Positions 17,290-26,028 of a stretch of 32,446 nt of DNA are shown in pieces. This stretch comes from Roseicyclus sp. (lineage in GTDB: Bacteria; Pseudomonadota; Alphaproteobacteria; Rhodobacterales; Rhodobacteraceae): positions 1 to 32,446 of the forward strand of contig JAGYKZ010000018.1 in assembly GCA_018401385.1 (NCBI GenBank), in the 5' to 3' direction. Every line of letters starts with the position of its first letter. Positions within the stretch are counted from its first letter, which is position 1. A model generated the notes under the pieces. The model did not search any database and had not been told where the DNA came from. It was given only the letters and a program-made list of their open reading frames with translations. The translations under genes were made by a program, and so were the position numbers.

Positions 17290-19254
17290 ATGTCGATTTC
17301 CAGATGGCTTTGGCCTTTGTGCTGCGCCCTTCTTGGTGTGATGATATACGCGATGCCATTGGCGGCACAAACCACGCTGCAAGGCGTTCTTCAGGCCAAT
17401 CGCGCCGAGGTGGCCAATCCCTCCCGCGCAACGGTGGGGCAGGTTCTTGCGGCACTGCTGGCGGCAGATGCGCCCCAGACCAGTGAATTCTTGCGCCAAT
17501 GGCAGGAGCGCATGGTGGTGGAAGACCCGCAAACGGGCCTGTTTTATTTCACCCAAGAGGCCGAGGATCGGCAGATCATATTGATTGACGTTGACAGTGG
17601 TCTCGAAACCGCGCGAGTGGGCAGCCGCGATGTGAACGCGATCCGCCCCAATGCGGGTGTGCGGCGCGAAATCGGGGCGGCCTTGGTGCGGTTTGAGCTG
17701 TCCGCGCCTGATCCCGCGCGCAGGCTGGCCGCATTGGAGGCGATTGGGCGCAGTCCCGATGCGGAGCAAATCCCGCTGTTGCAGGCCTCTATCGCGGATG
17801 AGCCAGACGCAGATATCCGTCTGCGCAAAGAACGCTTGCTCGACCTGTTAAACGTGCGTTTCGCGCCTGATACGGCCACGCGGCTTGATGCGATTGCGGG
17901 GCTTTCGGGCGATGTCTCGACCGAGGCGCGGCGGGCGCTTAATCAAATCTTGGTCACGGAGCGTGGGTTTGATGCGGCCTTGCCCGATGATGCGAATATT
18001 GCACGGCTGGTGGTCCCTGGTGTGGATATGTCACTGGATGATGCCTATGACACGCTTGTGGACGCGGGGCTTGCCCCCGTGCGCAGCACCCGCACCACCA
18101 TACGCGATGCGCTGCTGCAACATATCCATGACGGGATGGTGGGTGGTGTGCCGCTGCAACGCCTGTCGGATCCCGTGCAACGGCAGGTGGCCTATGCGGC
18201 GCTTGCGGCGCAAGGCATGGTTCCGCCCTTGGTGGAGGAGGCGCAGATTGCCACCACCTTGGCGGGCTATGTGTTCTATGACCGCTACCTGGAGTCCGAC
18301 CCCGCCATAACCGATGCGGCGCAAGCAGCCTTGGACGCCACCCAGACGCGGCTCAAGTTGTTTCAGGGCTTGGCCATTCTGCTCGATGCCTTGTCGCTGG
18401 CCTCCATCTTCTTTCTGGCCGCCATCGGGCTTGCCATCACCTTTGGGGTGATGCGCGTGATCAATATGGCGCATGGCGAGTTTATCATGATGGGTGCTTA
18501 CACGGGCTATGTCGTGCAAACCATGATCGCCGATTATACCCTCAGCTTGATCGTGGCGCTTCCTTTGGCCTTTATCGTGGCCTTCGGGGCAGGGGTGACG
18601 ATGGAGCGCTTGGTGATCCGCCACCTGTACACGCGGCCCTTGGAGACATTGTTGGCCACCTTTGGCATTTCCATCGCGTTGCAGCAAATGGCCAAGAATA
18701 TTTTCGGCACGCAAGCGCGCCCCTTGACCGCGCCCGATTGGTTGGCAGGGGCCATCAGCCTTAATGATGTGGTCTCCATCAGCACGATCCGCGTGGCGAT
18801 TTTCGTCCTAGCCTTGATCTTCTTGGCGGCGCTGTTGGTGATGCTGAAGCGCAGTAGGCTGGGCTTGGAGGTGCGGGCGGTGACGCAGAACCCCGGCATG
18901 GCCGCCTCGATGGGCATCAATCCTGACCGCATCAATATGCTGACCTTCGGCCTTGGCTCGGGGATCGCAGGGGTCGCCGGTGTCGCCATCGGCCTTTACG
19001 GGCAGGTCACCTCGGAGATGGGCGCCAATTACATCGTGCAAAGCTTTATGACGGTCGTTGTGGGTGGCGTTGGCAATGTTTGGGGCACGCTGGCAGGCGC
19101 GGGGCTGATCGGCTTTTTGCAAAAGGGCATCGAATGGTTCAACCCGTCCAACACATTGGCCGCCCAGACCTTCATGGTGCTGTTCATCATCCTTTTCATC
19201 CAAGTACGACCCAGGGGCATCATCGCCCTCAAGGGGCGCGCAGCGGGGGAATGA
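17290..19254 (+). CDS. urtB: Urea ABC transporter permease UrtB
   Basis: A 654-residue protein. It begins with a signal-like helix (residues about 5-25), followed by a long periplasmic domain to about residue 365, the extension typical of UrtB. This contains HEAT-like helical pairs such as RRLAALEAIGRSPDAEQIPL. The C-terminal 290 residues are a LivH-type branched-chain permease with about eight helices and the diagnostic GVMRVINMAHGEFIMMGAY and GMAASMGINPDRINMLTFGLGS segments. With UrtC it forms the urea channel. The ATG at 17290 was preferred to 17245 because the signal segment starts there, although no strong Shine-Dalgarno is visible. One base separates its stop from the GNAT gene. No damage is seen. 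Confidence 0.94.
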   Translation: MSISRWLWPLCCALLGVMIYAMPLAAQTTLQGVLQANRAEVANPSRATVGQVLAALLAADAPQTSEFLRQWQERMVVEDPQTGLFYFTQEAEDRQIILIDVDSGLETARVGSRDVNAIRPNAGVRREIGAALVRFELSAPDPARRLAALEAIGRSPDAEQIPLLQASIADEPDADIRLRKERLLDLLNVRFAPDTATRLDAIAGLSGDVSTEARRALNQILVTERGFDAALPDDANIARLVVPGVDMSLDDAYDTLVDAGLAPVRSTRTTIRDALLQHIHDGMVGGVPLQRLSDPVQRQVAYAALAAQGMVPPLVEEAQIATTLAGYVFYDRYLESDPAITDAAQAALDATQTRLKLFQGLAILLDALSLASIFFLAAIGLAITFGVMRVINMAHGEFIMMGAYTGYVVQTMIADYTLSLIVALPLAFIVAFGAGVTMERLVIRHLYTRPLETLLATFGISIALQQMAKNIFGTQARPLTAPDWLAGAISLNDVVSISTIRVAIFVLALIFLAALLVMLKRSRLGLEVRAVTQNPGMAASMGINPDRINMLTFGLGSGIAGVAGVAIGLYGQVTSEMGANYIVQSFMTVVVGGVGNVWGTLAGAGLIGFLQKGIEWFNPSNTLAAQTFMVLFIILFIQVRPRGIIALKGRAAGE

Positions 19255-19255
19255 G

Positions 19256-19723
19256 ATGCGTATCGAGGTTTTGTCCACACCGACCCCTGCCTTTGAACAG
19301 CTTGTCGCAGTTCACACCAGCTTTTGCGATGGCACCGCCCCGCCCGAAAGCTGTCATCGCCTGCCAGTGTCGGCGTTATTTGCAGACGATATCACTGTTT
19401 GGATCGCTCTTGATGGCGAAGAAATGATCGGCATGGGTGCGCTGAAGCGCTTTTCCAACTTCGATGGCGAGATCAAGTCGATGCACACAAGCGCTGCTGC
19501 GCGCGGCAAGGGCGTGGCCAAAGCCTTGCTTGTTGCCATCGAAACACAGGCGCGCGCGCATGGCTTGGGCCAGCTGTGGCTGGAAACGGGTGTCCACCCG
19601 AACTTTGCCGCCGCCCGCGCGCTCTATGCGGCGCGCGGTTTTGCCGAATGCGCGCCCTTTGGTGATTACAAATACGATCCGCATTCGATTTTTATGACAA
19701 AACCCCTTGAGGCTGCACGATGA
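19256..19723 (+). CDS. GNAT family N-acetyltransferase embedded in the urt operon
   Basis: A 155-residue GNAT-fold enzyme. The acetyl-CoA pyrophosphate loop is ARGKGVAKALL at about residues 83-93, preceded by the strand IKSMHTSA. The C-terminal LWLETGV...AARALYAARGF region is the standard motif B. It resembles the YafP/ElaA-like group of small acetyltransferases; the substrate cannot be told. Its ATG lies one base after the urtB stop and its stop overlaps the urtC start (ATGA), so it is tightly built into the operon although UrtB and UrtC partner each other. Canonical urt operons go directly from urtB to urtC. The frame is intact. Confidence 0.88.
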   Translation: MRIEVLSTPTPAFEQLVAVHTSFCDGTAPPESCHRLPVSALFADDITVWIALDGEEMIGMGALKRFSNFDGEIKSMHTSAAARGKGVAKALLVAIETQARAHGLGQLWLETGVHPNFAAARALYAARGFAECAPFGDYKYDPHSIFMTKPLEAAR

Positions 19724-20881
19724 CCCGTCAATTCTTCGCTCAAAACCCGTCCGTGCCATGGTTTTTGGCGCTTTTGACGATCTTTACCCTGATGGTCAGT
19801 GTCTTGTCCGAGGGGATGGGGGTTGGCGTTTTGTCCACCTCCTTGGTGAAAATTCTTGGGATGACGCTGTGCCTTTGTTTGATTGCCATCGCGATGGATG
19901 TGGTCTGGGGCTATTGCGGCATCCTGTCCTTGGGCCATTTCGCCTTTTTCGGGCTTGGCGGTTATGCGATTGGAATGTGGCTGATGTATGCCCGCACCGA
20001 AATCGTCATCCGCGACAGCATGGAGGGGACCGTCCTGCCCCCGACAGCGGAGGAGCTGTCAGAGGCGGTCGCCGCGCAGATCTTTGGCGTGGTGGGGTCT
20101 TCGGATTTGCCGCTGATTTGGAGCTTTGCCCATTCCCTGCCTGCCCAATTGGCGCTGGTGGTTCTGGTGCCGGGCGTTTTGGCTTTGGTCTTTGGTTGGC
20201 TGGCCTTTCGCAGCCGTGTCACGGGGGTCTATCTCTCGATCCTGACGCAGGCCGACCTTTTGGCGCTGTCGCTTTATCTGTTCCAAAACGATACGGGGCT
20301 GCGCGGCAATAACGGTCTGTCGGGGTTGCAGAATATTCCGGGCTCGATGTGCTACAGGCGGTTCTTGCGGTCTGGTTCCTTTGGGCTTCGGCACTGGCCT
20401 TGGGTTTGGGTTATCTTTTTGTTCGCTTGGGTTGTTTCGGGCAAGTTTGGCTCCGTCATCATCCGCGCCATTCGTGACAATGAAAGCCGCGCGCGCTTCC
20501 TTGATATCACGTTGAAGCCTATAAACTTTTTTGTTTTCACCCTTACCGCGATCATTTCCGGATTGCGGGGGCGCTTTACTATCCGCAGGCGGGCATCATC
20601 AACCCCGGCCGAATTGGCCCCAATCGCCTGATCTACTTGCCGTCTGGGTCGCCATCGGCGGGCCGGGCGGCTTTACGGCGCGGTGATTGGCGCGGCTTTC
20701 GTCTCGCTTCTGTCCAGTTGGCTGACGGGCGGCGGCGCGCCCAATATCGAATTTGGCGCGTTTCGCCTGATGTGGGCCGATTGGCTGGTCTTTTTAGGGT
20801 TGGGATTTGTGGCCGTCACGCTGTTCTTTTCCCAATGGCATTGGCGGCCTGTTTGATCGTTTGGTGAGGAAACCGTCATGA
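19720..20881 (+). pseudogene. urtC: Urea ABC transporter permease UrtC, multiple frameshifts
   Basis: Intact for about 207 residues through GVYLSILTQADLLALSLYLF and NNGLSGLQNIPG, then broken near 20341. Hopping frames recovers the rest: WVVSGKFGSVI, RAIRDNESRARFL, LFVFTLTAIISG, YYPQAGIINP, GAVIGAAFVSLLSSWLTGGG, and an end at a TGA (20879-20881) overlapping urtD. At least eight lesions are visible, nearly all single-base changes in short runs: GG to G near 20503, an extra T near 20528, AA to A near 20572, an extra C near 20608. The full extent (about 387 residues) matches UrtC, a LivM-type permease. Conserved codons between lesions argue for sequence error rather than old decay. As written the protein stops at 20631. 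Confidence 0.88.
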
Positions 20882-21616
20882 GAACATTGCTTGAAGTGCG
20901 CGATGTCTCGGTCAGCTTTGACGGGTTCCGTGGATCAACAATCTGTCTCTCTTGCCATCGGCGAGCCAGAGTTGCGCGCCGTGATTGGGCCGAACGGCGG
21001 GGCAAGACAACATTCATGGATATTGTCACGGGCAAGACGCGGCCCGATACGGGGCAGGTGGTGGGGCGAGCGTCAGGATCGACCTGTTGCGCCTGAGCGA
21101 AAGCCAGATTGCGCGTGCGGGCATCGGGCGGAAATTCCAAAAACCGACCGTTTTCGAGGATCAATCGGTCTGGGCCAATCTCTCCATGGCGTTGCGCAAC
21201 AAGCGCGGGCCATTCGGTGATGCTGTGAAAGAGACGCCCCAAGATGCGGTGCGCATTGCCGAATTGGCCGATGAGATCGGCCTGAGCGACCGCCTTGCGG
21301 ATCGTGCGGGCGATCTGAGCCATGGGCAAAAGCAATGGTTGGAAAATCGGGATGCTGCTGGCGCAGGAGCCGCGCCTGTTGCTGGTGGATGAAACCCGCC
21401 GCAGGCATGACCCCCACTGAACGGGAACACACCACCGATTTGCTCAAACGCGCGGCGCAGACCCGCGCGGTGATGGTGATTGAACATGATATGGAATTCA
21501 TCCGCCGGATTGAGTGCCGGTGACTGTGTTGCATGAGGGCGCTGTTTTGGCGGAAGGGATCGCTGGATCATGTCACCGCCAATCAACAGGTGATTGATGT
21601 GTATTTGGGGCGTTGA
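20878..21616 (+). pseudogene. urtD: Urea ABC transporter ATPase UrtD, multiple frameshifts
   Basis: The start overlaps the urtC stop (ATGA) and reads MRTLLEVRDVSVSFDGF before a frame break near 20929. Further pieces in other frames are AVIGPNG, KTTFMDIVTGKTRPDTGQVV (Walker A region, with two bases missing inside GNGxGKT), ARAGIGRKFQKPTVFEDQSV, IAELADEIGLSDRL, DLSHGQKQWLE (signature), RLLLVDE (Walker B), MTPTEREHTTDLL and VMVIEHDMEFI, ending VIDVYLGR at the TGA at 21614. The order and about 245-residue extent are those of UrtD, the LivG-like ATPase of the urea transporter. Lesions are mostly one-base losses in runs. Confidence 0.86.
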
Positions 21617-21619
21617 ACC

Positions 21620-22313
21620 ATGCTGGATGTAACTGATCTTCGCTGCATTACAGCGGCTGCAATTCTGTAGGATGTCCTCGCTGCCGCACAAAAAGGGGCG
21701 GTGACCGCGGTGATGGGCACCAATGGGGTGGGCAAAAAACCAGCCTTTGCGCGCCATTGCAGGGCGGCACCCCATTCGGGCGGCCAGATCACGCTGGACG
21801 GCAGGCGATGGGCCATATGACGGCGGTTCAGGCCGCGCGTGCGGGTATCGCCTATGTGCCCGCAAGGGGCGCGAGATATTCCCGCTCTTGAGTGTTACGG
21901 AGAATTTGCAGACGGGTTTTGCCTGTTTGCCCCGTGCCAAACACCGCATTCCCGACCGGATCTACGATCTATTTCCTGTCTTGAAGCAGATGGAGCACAG
22001 GCGCGGCGGTGATTTGTCAGGGGGACAGCAGCAGCAGCTTGCCATTGCGCGTGCGCTGATCTCGGAGCCGCGTGTTTTGTTGTTGGATGAGCCGACCGAG
22101 GGCATCCAGCCCAATATCATCAAGCAGATTGGCAAGGTGATCGAGACCCTGCGCGCGGAAGGGGAGATCGCGATTGTTCTGGTCGAGCAATATTTTGATT
22201 TCGCCTATGGGTTGGCGGATCGCTTTTGCGTGCTGAATCGTGGCCGCGTGGTGCTATCCGAGGCCGCAGCCCAAGTGACCCGCAAAGACATCTTGGATCG
22301 CGTGGCGCTGTAG
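21620..22313 (+). pseudogene. urtE: Urea ABC transporter ATPase UrtE, 5' third frameshifted
   Basis: It begins MLDVTDLRC three bases after the urtD stop. Between 21640 and 21880 the expected features appear in scattered frames: GAVTAVMGTNGVGK (Walker A, with an extra A in the following AAA run), LRAIAGRHPI, ITLDG, GIAYVP. From about 21870 to the end one frame is clean: REIFPLLSVTENLQTGFACL, signature DLSGGQQQQLAIARAL, Walker B VLLLDEPTEGIQPNIIKQIG and the C-terminus. The intact block by itself would lack Walker A. The extent of about 231 residues is normal for UrtE, the LivF-like second ATPase. It is the last gene of the urt operon and no terminator is evident after it. Confidence 0.87.
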
Positions 22314-22360
22314 CGATGCGCTTGGGTGGATCTATCGGCGCGGGGCGCTCTCAAAACGAA

Positions 22361-22389
22361 TTGACCAAGCCCTGCTTTGTGCCTAGCCT
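22361..22389 (+). promoter_or_regulatory. Putative sigma70-type promoter for the peptide transporter operon
   Basis: TTGACC (22361-22366) and TAGCCT (22384-22389) are exactly 17 bases apart, located about 60 bases before the start of the solute-binding-protein gene and after the urt operon has ended. The match to the -35 box is 5 of 6. Confidence 0.45.
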
Positions 22390-22446
22390 TGCTCAGTCAC
22401 GATGGGATCATCAGAGTCCCGCGGATATTCCAACAGGAGATGTTCA

Positions 22447-24027
22447 ATGAAAAATACTTTGTCTTTCAAGCGTTTGATGGCCAGCGCGACAGCATTGGCA
22501 TTGTTGGCGGGGGCGGCGTCAGCCGACACGTTGCGCTGGGCGCGGGTCGCCGATGCGCTGACGCTGGATCCCCACAGCCAGAATGAAGGTCCAACATCCA
22601 CCTTGCTGCACCATATTTACGAGACTTTGGTGGCCCGCAACACCGATGGCAGCCTTGCGCCGCGTTTGGCAACGGAATGGTCGATTCACCCCGATGATCC
22701 AACCGTGTGGGTGTTCAAGCTGCGCGAGGGCGTGACCTTCCATGATGGCAGTCCCTTCACGGCCGAGGATGTTGTTTTCTCGATGGAGCGGGTGAAGCAT
22801 CCAAGCTCGGGTTTCCAAGCCCTGCATTCCGCCGCCGTCAGCGCCACCGCCGTGGACGATCATACGGTTCATATCCAGATGACCGGGCCATCGCCGCTAT
22901 ACGTTCAGAACCTGACAAATTTCTTCATCATGGACAGTGGCTGGGCCGCGGCAAATGATGTTGTGGTGCCGCAGAATTTCGCCGCAGGTGAGGAGAATTT
23001 CGCGGTGCGCAACAGCAATGGCACGGGCGCCTATCAATTGGTCAGCCGCGAGCCTGAGGTGCGCACCGTGTTGGCCGCCTATGAAGGGCACTGGGCCGAT
23101 ACCCCCGATGTGACCGAGATCATCTACACCCCGATTGCCGAAGCCGCGACCCGTGTTGCCGCCCTGCTGTCGGGTGAGGTGGATTTGGTGCAAGATGTGC
23201 CCGTGCAAGATATCGCGCGGCTGGAGCAAACCGATGGCATCACCATCACCACAGGCCCAGAGAACCGCAATATTTTCTTTGCCTATGATATGGCCTCCGA
23301 CAAGCTGATTTCGGCCAATGTCGAGGACAACCCCTTTGCCAAGCCGCAAGTGCGCGAGGCGATGGCCTTGGCGCTGGACCGTGATGCCATCCAGCAAGTG
23401 GTCATGCGGGGCCAGTCGCAGCCCTCCGCCGCCCCATTGCCACCTTTTGTCAATGGCTGGCGCGAGGATCTGGACGCTTATTCCGCGCCCGACTATGAGC
23501 GTGCTGCGGCCCTCATCGCCGAGGCGGGCTATCCCGATGGCTTCTCGGTCACGCTGAACTGCCCCAATGACCGTTACCTCAATGACGAGGCGATATGTCA
23601 GGCGGTTGTGGGGATGCTTGGGCGCATTGGCATGGAGGTGAACCTCGTGTCGCAAACGCGCTCGCTGCATTTCCCGCTGATCGAGAATTGGGAAACCGAT
23701 TTTTATCTTTTGGGCTGGGGCGTGCCTCCGTTTGACAGCGCCTATGTGTTCAACTTCCTTGTGCACACCCGCGAAGAGGGCTTTGGAAGCTTCAACGGTT
23801 CACGCTATTCCAACCCTGAGTTGGACACGAAAATCGAAAGCCTTGCGACCATGACGGATCTGGTGGCGCGCGATGCGTTGATCGCCGAGATTTGGGATCA
23901 GGTGATGGCGGATCGGGTGTTCTTGAATGTCCATAACCAAGTGCTGGCTTACGCGATGCGCGATGGGGTCACCGTGCCTGTGCATCCAGAAAACCAACCC
24001 AATATGGCCAATGTGACGCTGAACTAA
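22447..24027 (+). CDS. Peptide/nickel-type ABC transporter substrate-binding protein (SBP_bac_5)
   Basis: A 526-residue periplasmic receptor with a signal peptide (core ATALALLAGAASA, cleavage near residue 26). Family marks are LRWARVADALTLDPHSQNEG, the LATEWSIHPDDPTVWVFKLR strand with REGVTFHDGSPFTAEDVVFS, and ALALDRDAIQQVVMRGQ; all are standard for DppA/OppA/GsiB-like cluster-5 proteins. The ligand may be a dipeptide, oligopeptide, glutathione or another small molecule and cannot be fixed from sequence. AGGAGA about seven bases upstream supports the start. It heads an operon with two permeases and two ATPases; a strong hairpin follows its stop. The frame is intact. Confidence 0.93.
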   Translation: MKNTLSFKRLMASATALALLAGAASADTLRWARVADALTLDPHSQNEGPTSTLLHHIYETLVARNTDGSLAPRLATEWSIHPDDPTVWVFKLREGVTFHDGSPFTAEDVVFSMERVKHPSSGFQALHSAAVSATAVDDHTVHIQMTGPSPLYVQNLTNFFIMDSGWAAANDVVVPQNFAAGEENFAVRNSNGTGAYQLVSREPEVRTVLAAYEGHWADTPDVTEIIYTPIAEAATRVAALLSGEVDLVQDVPVQDIARLEQTDGITITTGPENRNIFFAYDMASDKLISANVEDNPFAKPQVREAMALALDRDAIQQVVMRGQSQPSAAPLPPFVNGWREDLDAYSAPDYERAAALIAEAGYPDGFSVTLNCPNDRYLNDEAICQAVVGMLGRIGMEVNLVSQTRSLHFPLIENWETDFYLLGWGVPPFDSAYVFNFLVHTREEGFGSFNGSRYSNPELDTKIESLATMTDLVARDALIAEIWDQVMADRVFLNVHNQVLAYAMRDGVTVPVHPENQPNMANVTLN

Positions 24028-24046
24028 GGCCATTTCAAAAGACGAC

Positions 24047-24079
24047 CCTCCCGCGCGGGCCTGTGGCTGGCGTGGGGGG
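24047..24079 (+). terminator. Intergenic hairpin after the binding-protein gene (attenuator or mRNA stabiliser)
   Basis: CCTCCCGCGC (24047-24056) pairs with GCGTGGGGGG (24070-24079) over 10 bp with two G-U pairs and a 13-base loop, 20 bases after the binding-protein stop. It is followed by CTTT only, so a partial terminator or 3' stabiliser is more likely than full termination. It mirrors the urtA-urtB hairpin. Confidence 0.55.
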
Positions 24080-24139
24080 CTTTGAAGGCTGCACGCTGAT
24101 CTGAACGGTGATCTGCACGCGGCGAAAAGGGACGACACG

Positions 24140-25129
24140 ATGCTTGCATTCATCCTGCGGCGCATTTTTCAATCTGTGATCGTGATGCTGACGGTGGCCT
24201 TGGTATCGTTTGCACTGTTTCGCTATGTGGGTGATCCTGTCACATCCATGGTGGGGCAGGAAACCTCGCTCGAAGATCGGGCCGCGCTGCGCGATGCTTT
24301 GGGTCTTAATGATCCGTTTTTCATGCAGTTTGCGCGTTTCCTCGGCAATGCGGTGCAGGGGGATTTCGGCATTTCATACCGCCTACAAGAGCCGGTCATG
24401 GGGTTGATCCTGTCGCGCCTGCCCGCCACCTTGGAATTGGCGCTGATCTCGGGCGCTTTGGCCTTTGTCTTCGGGGTGGGGTTTGGGGTTTATACCGCAC
24501 TTCGGCGGCGTGGGATCATTTCCAACGCGATTATGACCCTGTCCTTGATCGGGGTCTCTTTGCCGACCTTTCTGATCGGGGTTTTGCTCATCTGGATTTT
24601 TGCGGTCGAGTTACAAATCCTGCCCAGTTTTGGACGGGGCGAGGTGATGGAGTTGCCGGGCGGCTGGTCTACGGGGCTGTTGACACCCTCGGGGCGCGCC
24701 TCGCTGATCCTGCCTGCCATCACCTTGGGCCTGTATCAAATGACCCTTATCATGCGCCTTGTGCGTGCCGAAATGTTGGAGGTGCTGCGCGCCGATTATA
24801 TCCGCTTTGCCCGCGCCCGTGGCCTTAGCGACCGTGCCGTGCATTTTGGCCATGCGTTGAAAAACACGCTGGTGCCTGTGATCACCATCACGGGGCTTCA
24901 GCTTGGCTCCATCATCGCCTTTGCGATCATCACCGAGACCGTCTTTCAATGGCCGGGCGTTGGCGCCTTGTTCATCAATTCGGTGCGCGTGGTCGATGTG
25001 CCGGTGATGGCCGCCTATCTGATGCTCATCGCATTGGTTTTCGTCATCATCAATTTGATTGTCGATTTGCTCTACTATGCGGTTGATCCGCGTCTACGGG
25101 TCGATCGCGGTGCGGGTGCTTCGACATGA
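24140..25129 (+). CDS. Peptide-type ABC transporter permease (DppB-like)
   Basis: A 329-residue inner-membrane permease with six helices: the first at about residues 9-29, the rest beginning with the PATLELALISGALAFVFGVG segment. The cytoplasmic coupling loop, the EAA-type motif contacted by the ATPases, is IRFARARGLSDRAVHFGHAL. The FGISYR and FQWPGVGALFINSV motifs are typical of DppB/GsiC-like proteins. It pairs with the next permease to form the channel. GGGACG upstream is a weak ribosome-binding site. The stop overlaps the next gene by four bases (ATGA). The frame is intact. Confidence 0.92.
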   Translation: MLAFILRRIFQSVIVMLTVALVSFALFRYVGDPVTSMVGQETSLEDRAALRDALGLNDPFFMQFARFLGNAVQGDFGISYRLQEPVMGLILSRLPATLELALISGALAFVFGVGFGVYTALRRRGIISNAIMTLSLIGVSLPTFLIGVLLIWIFAVELQILPSFGRGEVMELPGGWSTGLLTPSGRASLILPAITLGLYQMTLIMRLVRAEMLEVLRADYIRFARARGLSDRAVHFGHALKNTLVPVITITGLQLGSIIAFAIITETVFQWPGVGALFINSVRVVDVPVMAAYLMLIALVFVIINLIVDLLYYAVDPRLRVDRGAGAST

Positions 25130-26028
25130 TCTCACGTTTGAGCGCCGGTTTGATCCGCGCCTATCAAAGCGATTTGGCCTATAATTTCCGAAAATCACCC
25201 GTGGCGCTGGTGGCCGCTTTTGTGGCGCTGACCTTGGTTTTGGCGGCGGTTTTCGCGCCCCTGCTTGCGCCCAGCAACCCCTATGATCCCGCAAGTCTGA
25301 ATTTGATGGATGGGTTTACCCCGCCGATGGTCGAGAACGCGTTTACGGGCAACAGCTATCTTCTGGGCACGGACAACCAAGGCCGCGATGTTTTGTCGAC
25401 CATTCTCTATGGCGCGCGGTTATCCTTGTTCGTGGGGGTGATGGCCGTGCTCTTTGCCATGCTTCTGGGCATCGGGGCTGGCTTGGTTGTACAGCCGATT
25501 CCCAGGTGAATCACGGTTTTGATGCGTGTCGCGGATGTGCGGCTCTCCCTTTCCCTCAGTCAAATTACACTTACTGATCCCCGGTCGCCGCACGTTCCCC
25601 AGTCCCCTGGCCAGCGCGACACAATGTGATTGGCGGTCTGGAAATCACTCTATGGCCTGTCGGATTGGGTGCAATATGCCGCGTGGTGCGCAGCGCCACA
25701 ATGGTGGAAAAACAAAGGAATATGTCCAAAACGCCGTATCATCGGGGTACGCCCCGTTGGATCCCCGGCGCGGCATATCCTGCCCGTGGATGGGGCCTGT
25801 TTTGGTGATTGCCACGATTGGTCTATTTTTAGCCCATCCTTGCGGAGGCCACGCTTTCCTTTCTCGGTGTGGGCGTCACACCAGCCAAACCCATCCGCCG
25901 ACACTGATCCACCATCAAGCGCCATCTCTATGCCTAAGTGATGGATCGCCTGCACCTCAGTGCACTTGGCATCGCGCTGTCGGTCATCCTGGGCGATTGG
26001 TTGCGCGATGCTGAACGAGTTACGCTGA
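25126..26028 (+). pseudogene. Peptide-type ABC transporter permease (DppC-like), heavily disrupted
   Basis: The first 120 codons are clean: a cytoplasmic lead, a helix (VALVAAFVALTLVLAAVFAP), NSYLLGTDNQGRDVLSTILY and a second helix, all typical of DppC. From about 25490 the frame is lost. Fragments in shifting frames recover MRVADV, DWVQYA, SATMVEK, the coupling loop remnant VIGVRP..HILP, GPVLVIATIG, EATLSFLGVGVTP and ILGDWLRDAL, ending at a TGA (26026-26028) that overlaps the next ATG. The total span fits a 300-residue DppC. Damage here is denser than in urtC and includes apparent substitutions, so real decay is harder to exclude. As written it ends at 25509. Confidence 0.82.
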
